From Ruminococcaceae bacterium AB4001 (GTDB taxonomy: Bacteria; Bacillota; Clostridia; Saccharofermentanales; Saccharofermentanaceae): a DNA stretch of 64,000 bases. The position numbers and the translations under genes are program-made. Shown here one piece after another: positions 16,496-24,856 of this stretch (positions are counted from its first letter, which is position 1; each line of letters begins with the position of its first letter). The DNA is taken from the NCBI GenBank assembly GCA_000621765.1, contig JHXJ01000008.1, positions 1 through 64,000 on the forward strand, given 5' to 3'. The notes beneath the pieces were generated by a model. That model did no database searches. It had not been told where the DNA came from and worked only from the letters and a program-made list of their open reading frames with translations.

Positions 16496-18040
16496 TTAAT
16501 TCAAGCACTCGACGACAAGCCATCGGGTGCTTGTTTCTTGTTTGTATATGGAAGTGACAGTGTTGTCGTAGACGACCTTATATCTGTCGGAAGCGGCATA
16601 AAGGTCATCTGCAAACCACTCGTCTGTCGTTCCGGGGAGGAGATCGAGAACAAGAGCGTCACAGCCGTATTCATCAACGAATTCATCCATATCCTGTATG
16701 TTGTCGATCATCATCTGACCCGAGATATAATCCTTGCCGGAGAAGCTTGCCATGTAAAGGTCTGAACGGTTGTCGATGTGGACCGGAATGCCATAGAAGG
16801 CAAGCCAGGTTCCGGTATTAAATGAATTGTATATTCTCTTATAGCCGTTCTGCTTCACGCATGTGATGACGCCCTCGTCGTAAGCCGCGATCGCGCTGGC
16901 GGTAGACATCGTATTTGTCGGAATGAACCTTACTACTGAGAAGATCGAGATGAAACTGAAATATAAGACACAGAAACCTGCGAGGATGTAAAAGGACACG
17001 TCGCTGAACTTCACCTTTTCGAGCTTGATATGCAGGATATTGTTGTTGAGCCAAACGAGCAGGCTCTGGATCTCTTCTGTGCAGAGGGCGAGAAGGAACA
17101 GTGCCGTGAAATTCATGAAGCGGCAGTACTTGCAGGATATGACGATAAACATGCAGAAGATGCAGAGTCTCGACACTGCATCTTTATCGAACTTCATTAC
17201 CCTTCCGTCTACCGCGAAGGCGACAAGAACGAGCAGAAGGACGGCTATCTCCCAGATGGCGAAGGTCTTGGGTGCCCACTCGATGTTATATGCCCAGACG
17301 TCCTTGCCGTCGGACTGTACAAGGGCGTAGGCCCAGACCTTGATCCCGAGGGGATTAAGGAGCGAACAGACAAATGCGCCGGCTGCGGTTGCCAGATAGA
17401 GAAGGGCTGTCTTGAACTGCCTGTAAATGAGCTCTATCACCATGAAGACCGCATATACTGCAAAGAGGAGCGGTACCATTCCGCCGTGGACCCAGGCCAG
17501 GGCAAATGCCGCGCCGCAGAAGAACAGCGACTTGAAGATGGTGCTCTTGGATGAGAGCATCACGAAAACTACGAGCAGGAATGCAAGTTCTGAGAAAAGA
17601 TGCGGTCTGGCATTATAGTTCGGAAATGACAGGAGCCTTGCCACGGTGGCAACTCCAACGATTATCAGGGGATGTACTTTTGCCTGATGCTTTTTGAAAG
17701 CTAAGGCGGCAATGGTGTAGTTAAAGGCGGCGGCTACTCCGATTATGCCGGCAAGGCCGAAGAGCTTGTAGGCGATGCCGACGATATAGTACCAGCCGAT
17801 CTCATGGGGCCACCAGTTGAGTCCCTCGTGCCAGCTGTAGATCTCGACAGGAATGAATCTCTTGTCAGCTAAGCAGTCCAGACCGATCCTGATCTGGATT
17901 GCTGCATCACCGACATAATTTCCTATCATGTCGGTATATAAGAACGGGCAGTAGATCAGGATAAGCGCACAGATCAGAAAGAACTTTTTGGCGTCAATTG
18001 ACTTCCCGTGTTTGTAATCCAGAGCATTTTCGTGCTTCAT
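16496..18040 (-). CDS. Polytopic membrane protein, GT-C glycosyltransferase-like
   Basis: 514 residues with about ten to twelve hydrophobic segments and a soluble C-terminal domain of about 120 residues. The first external loop has GDAAIQIRIGLD and WHEGLNWWPHE, in the place where GT-C (PMT/ArnT-type) enzymes carry an acidic catalytic motif. The C-terminal part, with YKRIYNSFNTGTWLAFYGIPVHIDNRSDLY, is often seen after such membrane domains. A lipid-linked sugar transferase is the best guess; specificity is unknown. The ATG has GGAG 6-7 bases upstream. Confidence 0.6.
   Translation of the reverse strand: MKHENALDYKHGKSIDAKKFFLICALILIYCPFLYTDMIGNYVGDAAIQIRIGLDCLADKRFIPVEIYSWHEGLNWWPHEIGWYYIVGIAYKLFGLAGIIGVAAAFNYTIAALAFKKHQAKVHPLIIVGVATVARLLSFPNYNARPHLFSELAFLLVVFVMLSSKSTIFKSLFFCGAAFALAWVHGGMVPLLFAVYAVFMVIELIYRQFKTALLYLATAAGAFVCSLLNPLGIKVWAYALVQSDGKDVWAYNIEWAPKTFAIWEIAVLLLVLVAFAVDGRVMKFDKDAVSRLCIFCMFIVISCKYCRFMNFTALFLLALCTEEIQSLLVWLNNNILHIKLEKVKFSDVSFYILAGFCVLYFSFISIFSVVRFIPTNTMSTASAIAAYDEGVITCVKQNGYKRIYNSFNTGTWLAFYGIPVHIDNRSDLYMASFSGKDYISGQMMIDNIQDMDEFVDEYGCDALVLDLLPGTTDEWFADDLYAASDRYKVVYDNTVTSIYKQETSTRWLVVECLN
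16502..16545 (+). terminator. Probable pyk terminator inside the end of the convergent gene
   Basis: CAAGCACTCG pairs with CGGGTGCTTG (one wobble) across 16502-16533, followed by TTTCTTGTTTG. It lies 36 bases after pyk and overlaps the 3' end of the minus-strand membrane protein gene. Confidence 0.55.
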
Positions 18041-18164
18041 ATGGGCTCCAACAGATAAAAATTTTTACTGAAATTATACTATTTGAAACGCGGCAAAGGG
18101 ATATACTTGTGGAAAAGAGCCGAAAACCCTTATTTGATGCCGTTTTGATGCCGATTTGCCTCAG

Positions 18165-18211
18165 TTTGCACCAAAATACGGATTAGATATAATGAGTCTC
18201 GATAGTATAAT
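18165..18211 (+). promoter_or_regulatory. Promoter region of the permease/MFP cluster
   Basis: TTTGCA or TTGCAC (18165-18171) stands 16-17 bases before TATAAT (18188-18193). A second TATAAT follows at 18206-18211. Either would start transcription shortly before ATG 18243. Confidence 0.55.
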
Positions 18212-18242
18212 TCGATTGATGTGTGGGGACACAGTGTTTTGT

Positions 18243-19406
18243 ATGGATAATAGGAATAACAGACAGGATCAATTCACAGACAGAGGGGAAGTCACCGGAG
18301 TAAGACCGGGGTCAGAGGTCGTAAATACCAAAACGAAAGCAAAGGAAAAGACGGCAGTCAAACAGACCGTTGCCACTCTCTCGGAAGAAGAGATGGACGC
18401 CGCTATCGTAAACAGACCTAAGGCAAAGAACGTAACTCCTCTTGCAAACCAGAAGCTTACGCCCAAGGATATTCCCGTTTTCGAGGATACTCCGGAGAGG
18501 CGTGAGAAGCTTGAACTGCGTAAGAAGAGACATTTCAAGAGAAAGCTCCGCGACTGGGGTATATTTACAGGTTACCTGACACCCAGCCTGGCAGGCGTTC
18601 TCGTTTTCTTCTTCCTGCCGCTGCTCATGCTCCTCAAGACTTCATTCCAGAAGTCTCCTACGAATTCCGATTTTGTCGGTTTCCGTAACTATGAGAGAGT
18701 CTTAACCAACGAGGCATTTATTTCAGCATCAAAGAACACGCTTACATTCGCGCTTATCTCAGTGCCTCTGGCAGTCGTTCTTGCATTGTTCATAGCGCTC
18801 CTGCTCAACTCCGGACTTCCGGGAAAGAGCTTATTCAGGAGTTTCCTTTTGAACCCCATGATGGTTCCTGTCGCTTCAGTCGTTCTCATCTGGCAGGTAT
18901 TCTTCAGCTACAACGGTGTCGTTAACGGCATAACCGCCCAGCTTTTCGATGACGCCGAGAAGATCGACTGGCTCAAATCTTCATATGCGCAGATAGTCAT
19001 CATGCTGTTGTTCCTTTGGAAGAACTTAGGTTACAACATGGTGCTTTTCCTTGCGGCGCTCAACAGCATTCCGCACGAGATACTCGAATCTGCCGAGATA
19101 GACGGAGCAGGTCCCGTAAAGAGATTCTTCTCCATTAAGCTTCACTATCTTTCACCGACGATCTTCTTTGTCGGAATCATGTCGCTTATCAATTCATTTA
19201 AGATATTCAGAGAGGTCTATCTCCTGACGGGTGATTATCCGTTCGATAACCTCTATATGCTTCAGCACTTCATGAACAACTCATTTACGCATCTCGACTA
19301 CAGTAAGCTTTCTGCCGGCGCGATCGTAATGTGCGTTGTCATGGTCGTTATCGTAGGCGGTCTGTTCTTCGCAGAATCCAAGTTCGATTCGGATGTGGAG
19401 GAATGA
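18243..19406 (+). CDS. ABC sugar transporter permease, MalF/UgpA-like
   Basis: 387 residues if the ATG at 18243 is used. Earlier in-frame ATGs at 18156 and 18219 lie before or within the promoter elements, and no start has a strong ribosome site, so the N-terminus is uncertain. A charged cytoplasmic extension of about 100 residues precedes six membrane segments. The EAA-type loop that docks on the ATPase reads ESAEIDGAGPVKRFFSIKLH. Normally such a protein works with a second permease, a solute-binding lipoprotein and an ATPase. Only the second permease is present here. Confidence 0.85.
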   Translation: MDNRNNRQDQFTDRGEVTGVRPGSEVVNTKTKAKEKTAVKQTVATLSEEEMDAAIVNRPKAKNVTPLANQKLTPKDIPVFEDTPERREKLELRKKRHFKRKLRDWGIFTGYLTPSLAGVLVFFFLPLLMLLKTSFQKSPTNSDFVGFRNYERVLTNEAFISASKNTLTFALISVPLAVVLALFIALLLNSGLPGKSLFRSFLLNPMMVPVASVVLIWQVFFSYNGVVNGITAQLFDDAEKIDWLKSSYAQIVIMLLFLWKNLGYNMVLFLAALNSIPHEILESAEIDGAGPVKRFFSIKLHYLSPTIFFVGIMSLINSFKIFREVYLLTGDYPFDNLYMLQHFMNNSFTHLDYSKLSAGAIVMCVVMVVIVGGLFFAESKFDSDVEE

Positions 19407-19408
19407 CG

Positions 19409-20464
19409 ATGGACGAGATCAAGCGCAAACAGAGAAGAAAAGAAGCAACTCTGGCCCGCCGCCACATCTATGTGGAGACGAAGCAGCCTGAGACGTTCAT
19501 AACGTCTCTGAGCGACGAGGCTAGAGAGAACTTTTTCGCAAGCGAGAAAAAGAGGATCGCCCTCAACTTAAGAAGACGTAAGATCAAGAAGGGAATATTT
19601 ACAGGAATCGGAGTCGCAGCTGCCATAATCATCTCGGCTCTGGCACTGGTACCGATCTTCTTCACGTTCCTTAACTCATTCATGTCTTCAGAGGAGATCG
19701 TATCGAACTATCAGGTTGTATTCCAGAGTATGTCGGGACACGCTTCACAGGGCGCGACCTACATGTCCAGGACGCCTGTCTTAAAGCTCATTCCTGAGGA
19801 AGTAACGATCAAACAGTATACGACGCTGCTCTTTATGAATCCTGAGTACCTGTTTAAATACTGGAATTCGATCCTTCTGACACTTCCTATCGTTGCAGGC
19901 CAGATGGTAGTTGCCTGTCTTGCATCTTATTCATTCGCAAGATACAGAAGGAAGAGGAGAGAGGTATTGTTCTTCTCCTACATCATCCTCATGCTCATGC
20001 CGTTCCAGGTAACGCTCGTTCCTAACTACATGATCTCGGATGCATTGGGAATCTTAAATACGATCTGGGCGATCATCCTGCCAGGTATCTTCTCGACATT
20101 CGCGATATTCCTTCTGACCAAATATATGCGTCAGATCCCGTCCGGATACATCGAAGCTGCTACGCTCGACGGCGCGACGGAATGGCAGATATTTACGAAC
20201 ATCGCACTGCCTTTGTGCAAGAACGCGATCTTCGCATTGACGATATTGTTGTTTATAGACTACTGGAACATGGTTGAGCAGCCACTGGTCCTTCTGACCG
20301 ATGTGGACAAACAGCCGTTGTCGGTATTCCTTTCACAGATAAACGAACCGGAATTAGGAATCGCATTCGCGGCATCAAGCGTTTACATGATACCGCCGCT
20401 GCTGATCTTCTTCTGGGGTGAGGATTATCTCGTCGAGGGAATCTCGAGATCAGGAATTAAATAA
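19409..20464 (+). CDS. ABC sugar transporter permease, MalG-like
   Basis: 351 residues from ATG 19409, which has GGAGG 7 bases upstream; the ATG at 19403 overlaps the preceding stop but is too close to the ribosome site. Six membrane segments follow a basic N-terminal region. The EAA loop is EAATLDGATEWQIFTNIALPLCKNAIF, ending in the usual GIK near the C-terminus. A 70-residue external insert between the first two segments (about 85-145) is longer than usual for the family. It is immediately downstream of the MalF-like permease. Confidence 0.88.
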   Translation: MDEIKRKQRRKEATLARRHIYVETKQPETFITSLSDEARENFFASEKKRIALNLRRRKIKKGIFTGIGVAAAIIISALALVPIFFTFLNSFMSSEEIVSNYQVVFQSMSGHASQGATYMSRTPVLKLIPEEVTIKQYTTLLFMNPEYLFKYWNSILLTLPIVAGQMVVACLASYSFARYRRKRREVLFFSYIILMLMPFQVTLVPNYMISDALGILNTIWAIILPGIFSTFAIFLLTKYMRQIPSGYIEAATLDGATEWQIFTNIALPLCKNAIFALTILLFIDYWNMVEQPLVLLTDVDKQPLSVFLSQINEPELGIAFAASSVYMIPPLLIFFWGEDYLVEGISRSGIK

Positions 20465-20509
20465 TTTATATGCAAAAGCATTTACGTAAGATGACGGAGG
20501 GACAAGAAG

Positions 20510-22366
20510 ATGGCTAAGGGTAGCGCTAGAAGAGCAAAGGTTATAAAGGCGATGATCGCTTTTATAGTAATACTTGCATTGCTTACATTCTTCTCAAATA
20601 CGTTGATGAACATGACGATTCCGAAGGTTATGGGATCTTATGCCTCAAGAGGCAATCTTTCCTATTCCAACAGTGCCAGAGGCTCGATCACAGTCGAGAA
20701 TTCGACAGAGGTCAAAGGACTTAACGGAAGGACAGTCGATGAGATCATGGTCACGAACTATGACGAAGTCCAGGCAGGCGACGTTCTGCTTACTTTGAAA
20801 TCTTTGGAGGAATCCGAGGATCTTGCTTCAAAGAAGGCACGTCTCAAGGAATTGGAGCGTGAGGCTGAATATGAGTCAAGATCACCTTCTGATTCAACAG
20901 ATTTCGGTCCTTACCGTGACGCTATCAACAGTGCAAAGACATCTCTTGCTGAGGCAAAGGATACTCTTTCCCAGGTCCAGAACAAGTCATCCGTCGAAAA
21001 TGAGAACAGAAAGATAATCGATGAAGAGTCAGCAAAGGCTGTTTCACTCGAAGCATCCGTAAAAGCAGCTGCATCTACTGTAGAGGATATCAAGAAGCAG
21101 ATCGATGCGATCGACTCTTCCATAGCTCCTCTCCAGGCACAGATAGATGTTTATATAGCTTTGGGAACACCTACACCTACTCCTACACCCGTTCCGGGAA
21201 CAGGAAAGACTCCTGATGCAGATACGGGTTCTGATACGGATACCGATACTGGCACAGACGCAGGAACAGGCACAGACGCAGGAACAGGCACAGATGCAGA
21301 CACGGGTTCAGATACTTCTGACCAGGGTTCCGGCTCGACAACTACGCCTGCTTATGTACCGAATCTCGACGTAGACGGATTGGACAAGAACTCTCCTACA
21401 TATGAGATGGACAAGCTCCTTTTCAAGATCGAGCAGTATAACGAGCAGAAGAAGGCTCTTGAATCCCAGCTGTCTTCAGCCCAGGAGCGTCTCGATGAAG
21501 CTTCTGCAGAGCTGGCTGAATGCCAGGGCAAGATCAATGCAGCTCAGGAAGAGATAGCAGCTCTTGGCCAGCTTCCTTCGGAGGCAGCAGCCCAGAATGC
21601 GGTAACTGCAGCACAGAACGCAGTAAACTCCGCACAGAAATCTTATAACGATGCACAGGTACAGGCAGGCATTACCGCCGATAAGAACAAGGATGCGATC
21701 GAAGAGCGTGACCAGTCTATCGAGAAGCTCAAGAAAGAAATCGCTGAATTGGAGAAGGCTGCAAAGGTCACACAGATCACTGCGCCTGTCGGAGGCTACA
21801 TCTATAACTTCGCCGTATCCCCGGGAGATGAACTGACGGAAAAGACGATCGTTACATATATCATCCCCGTAACAGACAGAATCTGCTCTGTATCCTTCAC
21901 TTTCGCTGCATCTGCTGCCCAGAATATCTGGATCGGACAGTCACTTGAAGTTACCAGCGGATTCATTGAAGGATGCACGGTTTCCGCGATCAAGCCGGAT
22001 CCCGATAATCCGAGAGGACAGAGGATCGTAAAGTGCTTTGTCGACGGTTCTGACGCATGGCCGGGAGAAGAGATAACGGTAAATGCAGGAAGAGGCAACG
22101 ATAACTACAAGTGCGTTGTTCCGAGCAGCGCAGTAAATGAGGACAACAGCGGTTACTTTGTTTATGTGATCGAAGGTTCTTCAACCCCCTTGGGCGATAA
22201 ATACACTGTCAGGAGAGTTGATGTCTCCGTAGAAGCTACAGACGGTGCGGCAACCGCGATCAAGGGCGAAGGTCTGGATAAGTATGACGTAATGATAGTC
22301 GTCAGGGCAGAAAAGCCTTTGGAAGACGGACAGCGTGTAAGACTTGAAGACTACGCTGCAAAGTGA
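20510..22366 (+). CDS. Membrane-fusion (HlyD/MacA-type) adaptor protein with low-complexity linker
   Basis: 618 residues. One N-terminal membrane segment (about 10-32), the first half of a lipoyl-like domain, a coiled-coil arm (about 95-215), a 60-residue Thr/Pro/Asp/Gly-rich linker (about 222-282), a second coiled-coil arm (about 300-425), then the second lipoyl half (ITAPVGGYIYNFAVSPGDEL) and beta-barrel domains. That is the order of a membrane-fusion protein with its hairpin tip replaced by a flexible linker. In Gram-positives these partner MacB-type permeases in export or cell-envelope stress complexes; the next gene encodes such a partner. The start has GGAGGG nearby. Confidence 0.82.
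   Translation: MAKGSARRAKVIKAMIAFIVILALLTFFSNTLMNMTIPKVMGSYASRGNLSYSNSARGSITVENSTEVKGLNGRTVDEIMVTNYDEVQAGDVLLTLKSLEESEDLASKKARLKELEREAEYESRSPSDSTDFGPYRDAINSAKTSLAEAKDTLSQVQNKSSVENENRKIIDEESAKAVSLEASVKAAASTVEDIKKQIDAIDSSIAPLQAQIDVYIALGTPTPTPTPVPGTGKTPDADTGSDTDTDTGTDAGTGTDAGTGTDADTGSDTSDQGSGSTTTPAYVPNLDVDGLDKNSPTYEMDKLLFKIEQYNEQKKALESQLSSAQERLDEASAELAECQGKINAAQEEIAALGQLPSEAAAQNAVTAAQNAVNSAQKSYNDAQVQAGITADKNKDAIEERDQSIEKLKKEIAELEKAAKVTQITAPVGGYIYNFAVSPGDELTEKTIVTYIIPVTDRICSVSFTFAASAAQNIWIGQSLEVTSGFIEGCTVSAIKPDPDNPRGQRIVKCFVDGSDAWPGEEITVNAGRGNDNYKCVVPSSAVNEDNSGYFVYVIEGSSTPLGDKYTVRRVDVSVEATDGAATAIKGEGLDKYDVMIVVRAEKPLEDGQRVRLEDYAAK
21184..21320 (+). repeat. Short tandem repeats encoding the Thr/Asp/Gly linker
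   Basis: An 18-base unit beginning GGCACAGACGCAGGAACA is repeated about two and a half times (21251-21300), preceded by ACNCCT repeats and GATAC-type repeats. The result is a Thr-Asp-Ala-Gly linker of variable-looking length within the adaptor gene. Confidence 0.75.
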
Positions 22367-22387
22367 TCTTGGTAAGGAAAGCTTATA

Positions 22388-23668
22388 ATGCGAATTATTG
22401 ATAAGACAAAAGAGATCTGGAATAAGAGCAGGGAGAATACCAAAAGGAATCTCCTTAAGCTCATCCTTGCCGTTCCTTTCTGGATCATACTGGCCGCGCT
22501 GATCCTGATCGCGTTCGGTGCCGGAAGAGCCATCTTCCTGAGCAGAGCAAGACAGGACAGGCATGTTGCCGAAGTCTGGCAGAAGAATGCCAACGTGACT
22601 TACAGGCACATGAGTGTTTACGGAAACGGTATCAGGGCAGGGGGCGATACTTCGCCGATGACATATATCGAAGGCGGAAAATCGATCCATCTCGCTGACA
22701 TCGCAACCATAAGACAGTCACTTCAGAGCGCTGCCGATACCGGTTCCGGAGCATCCGGAAAAAAGATCGGCTATGTTGAAGGCAAGCTCAGAGGCTGGGA
22801 AGACTGCTATTCTTCCACTGTAATGGCTACTGTCAATTCAATGGAAGTAAGAGACGGCCAGGAAGTCCAGACCGGATCGGCAACCGTTCAGCTCGTAGCT
22901 GTCGGAGGAAACTATAAGGCATTCCACCCCTACAGATATCTTTCGGGAGGATTCCTTCCTGAGGTTCCCGTCGATACGAACCAGATAGTCATCAATGATG
23001 TTCTGGCCTGGAAGTTCTACCGTTCATATGACGTAGTCGGCAACATTCTCACGATCAACGACCAGATGTTTACCATCATCGGCGTAGTCGAAGAGAAGAA
23101 CAACAAAGTTGCAGAGCTTGCCGGCGAACAGGAAAACAGGGCTTTCATATACTTCGGAACGCTCGGTAATATTTTCGGGAAAAAGGCAGATCTGTCAGGC
23201 GATTATAACGGAGATTATGAAGGAAACGGTTCCGGCGCCGAAGCTGATTATGCCATCCAGTGCTATGAAGCAATGCTCCCCGAACTCGTTAAGGGCGTTG
23301 GCGTAACGGACTTCAAGAACGCTATGCCGTTATATTCATACACCAATCCTCTGTTGTACGTATCCGATGATACAGGCAGATTCAATGTGATCAGGGTCTT
23401 CGATACGATGTTCCCGTTGGGCGAGACTGACAGGGCGAGATTAGGCTTTGAATTCCCTTATTGGGAACGTGCAGCCCAGCTCACTGAAGACAGGCTTTTC
23501 TACGATTATGTTATTACCGGGTTCGGAATACTGCTGCTCTTTGTCGGCGCGGTCATGATCGGTCTTAAGCTCCGTGCCAGGAAAGCCGTAAGAGACGATG
23601 AGCTCGAAGCCCCTGACGATGACAATCCGGGCGAAAATGCAGATAAGGAACTTGCACTCAAAGCCTGA
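22388..23668 (+). CDS. MacB-like periplasmic-core protein with two membrane segments, no ATPase
   Basis: 426 residues: one membrane segment near the N-terminus (about 25-47), a large external domain (about 50-375) resembling the MacB periplasmic core (PYRYLSGGFLPEV, IVINDVLAWKFY, FTIIGVVEE), then one membrane segment (about 380-402) and a short charged tail. Typical MacB/FtsX-like permeases have four membrane segments and an ATPase fused or adjacent. Here both the extra segments and the ATPase are missing. It follows the adaptor by 21 bases, so the two probably act together. Confidence 0.65.
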   Translation: MRIIDKTKEIWNKSRENTKRNLLKLILAVPFWIILAALILIAFGAGRAIFLSRARQDRHVAEVWQKNANVTYRHMSVYGNGIRAGGDTSPMTYIEGGKSIHLADIATIRQSLQSAADTGSGASGKKIGYVEGKLRGWEDCYSSTVMATVNSMEVRDGQEVQTGSATVQLVAVGGNYKAFHPYRYLSGGFLPEVPVDTNQIVINDVLAWKFYRSYDVVGNILTINDQMFTIIGVVEEKNNKVAELAGEQENRAFIYFGTLGNIFGKKADLSGDYNGDYEGNGSGAEADYAIQCYEAMLPELVKGVGVTDFKNAMPLYSYTNPLLYVSDDTGRFNVIRVFDTMFPLGETDRARLGFEFPYWERAAQLTEDRLFYDYVITGFGILLLFVGAVMIGLKLRARKAVRDDELEAPDDDNPGENADKELALKA

Positions 23669-23707
23669 GCGTTTTCGAGGATAGAATAATCAGAGATTTT
23701 TAATTAT

Positions 23708-23743
23708 AATTCCCTTTAGGCGACAGACCTGAAGGGAATTTTT
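23708..23743 (+). promoter_or_regulatory. Hairpin that buries the ribosome site of the transglutaminase lipoprotein gene
   Basis: AATTCCCTTTAGG (23708-23720) pairs with CCTGAAGGGAATT (23728-23740), one G-U, with a seven-base loop, followed by TTT and the ATG at 23745. The only Shine-Dalgarno sequence, AAGGGA (23732-23737), lies within the 3' arm. The structure could terminate transcription from the upstream cluster and also hide the start site of the next gene. Confidence 0.7.
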
Positions 23744-23744
23744 A

Positions 23745-24752
23745 ATGCGCAGGATATTGGCAGAACTTGTCTTGATCATTACGGCGGTGTGCATGGCCGC
23801 CTCGTTTGCGGGATGTTTGGTGCCCACGGTGGAGTATTCTCTGGAGACAACGACCTATCCTACATATACATTGCCCGAGAGGACCGGGGTCGGAGTCTAC
23901 ACCAGAAGAGAATTCGACGTTGTCAAAAATCCATACTATTCCATGCTTTCCGAGACTGAGAAGAACGTCTACTCGCTGATCTACGAAGAGCTCTTAAAAG
24001 GAAACGGAAAGTTTATGTGTCCCGTGCATGCAAACGGTGATGAGCTTTCAGAAGCGATCGATGCCGTGCTCAATGACCATCCCGAGATTTTCTGGATCGA
24101 AAACAATTTCGGTTACACCTACGATCCGACTGACGGTTCGATAAGAGAGATATCCTTTACATTTATGGACTTTGCGGATACGCCCGAAAAGCTTCAGGCG
24201 GCAAAGGACAAGTTCAATTCCGAAGCCGATAAGGTCGTCTCGAAGGCCCTGTCATATCCGTCTGTAGTCGAAAGAGAGCTTTATCTCCACGACTACATCT
24301 GCCAGAACACCGAATACGACGATGCGGCTCCTTATAACCAGAGCGCTTATTCCGCGATCGTCCTGCACCGCTCCGTCTGCGCAGGCTATGCAAGGGGATT
24401 TCAGTATCTGATGCAGAGGGCAGGGGTGACCTGCTACTACGTTCCCGGAAGGACAGACGGACTCAGGGGTGATGTCGAAGGCGGCGTGAACGCCGGCGGC
24501 CATTCATGGAATATCGTGTTTATCGACGGCGAGTTCTATAATGTAGACTGCCTGTGGGACGATACTGCGAGTGATACTTTCGGAAACCCCATTTATCCTT
24601 TCTTCAACCTTACGGATGAAGCCTTTATTTACCATGCAAGACTCAACAAGGCAGTGAACCTTCCGGAATGCAAAGGGACGGAATATAAGTACTCTAACCA
24701 GTTTGGATCCACCATCGAAGCAAGCGACCTCATCTTTACCGATGCCGCGTAA
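23745..24752 (+). CDS. Transglutaminase-like lipoprotein
   Basis: 335 residues with a lipoprotein signal peptide (lipobox FAGC). The C-terminal half is a transglutaminase-like core with the Cys-His-Asp triad in order: Cys212 in SVCAGYA, His253 in GGHSWN and Asp268 in NVDCLWDD. Secreted proteins of this fold act as proteases or peptide cross-linkers, or bind peptides. The residues for catalysis are present, but the substrate is unknown. Translation may be limited by the hairpin directly before the start. Confidence 0.85.
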   Translation: MRRILAELVLIITAVCMAASFAGCLVPTVEYSLETTTYPTYTLPERTGVGVYTRREFDVVKNPYYSMLSETEKNVYSLIYEELLKGNGKFMCPVHANGDELSEAIDAVLNDHPEIFWIENNFGYTYDPTDGSIREISFTFMDFADTPEKLQAAKDKFNSEADKVVSKALSYPSVVERELYLHDYICQNTEYDDAAPYNQSAYSAIVLHRSVCAGYARGFQYLMQRAGVTCYYVPGRTDGLRGDVEGGVNAGGHSWNIVFIDGEFYNVDCLWDDTASDTFGNPIYPFFNLTDEAFIYHARLNKAVNLPECKGTEYKYSNQFGSTIEASDLIFTDAA

Positions 24753-24781
24753 GGATAAACTGCCGTCCCTTATATTTTTTA

Positions 24782-24810
24782 TTTAAAGCAAGGGCTTTTT
24801 GTCGTATAAT
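24782..24810 (+). promoter_or_regulatory. Promoter of the iorAB-paaK operon
   Basis: TATAAT (24805-24810) is preceded at 17 bases by TTTAAA (24782-24787), a weak -35. The leader to ATG 24857 is about 40 bases and shows no riboswitch-like structure. Confidence 0.6.
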
Positions 24811-24856
24811 TAACAAATTGATTTATGTATAAACTCATATCCTAGGAGATGAAATC

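Noticed and set aside
21184-21320. Repeat array considered as a possible CRISPR or minisatellite locus
   Set aside because: Units are short, contiguous, in frame and encode a linker; no spacers.
24811-24856. Possible T-box or amino-acid riboswitch before iorA
   Set aside because: The leader is only about 40 bases with no conserved T-box sequence or structure.
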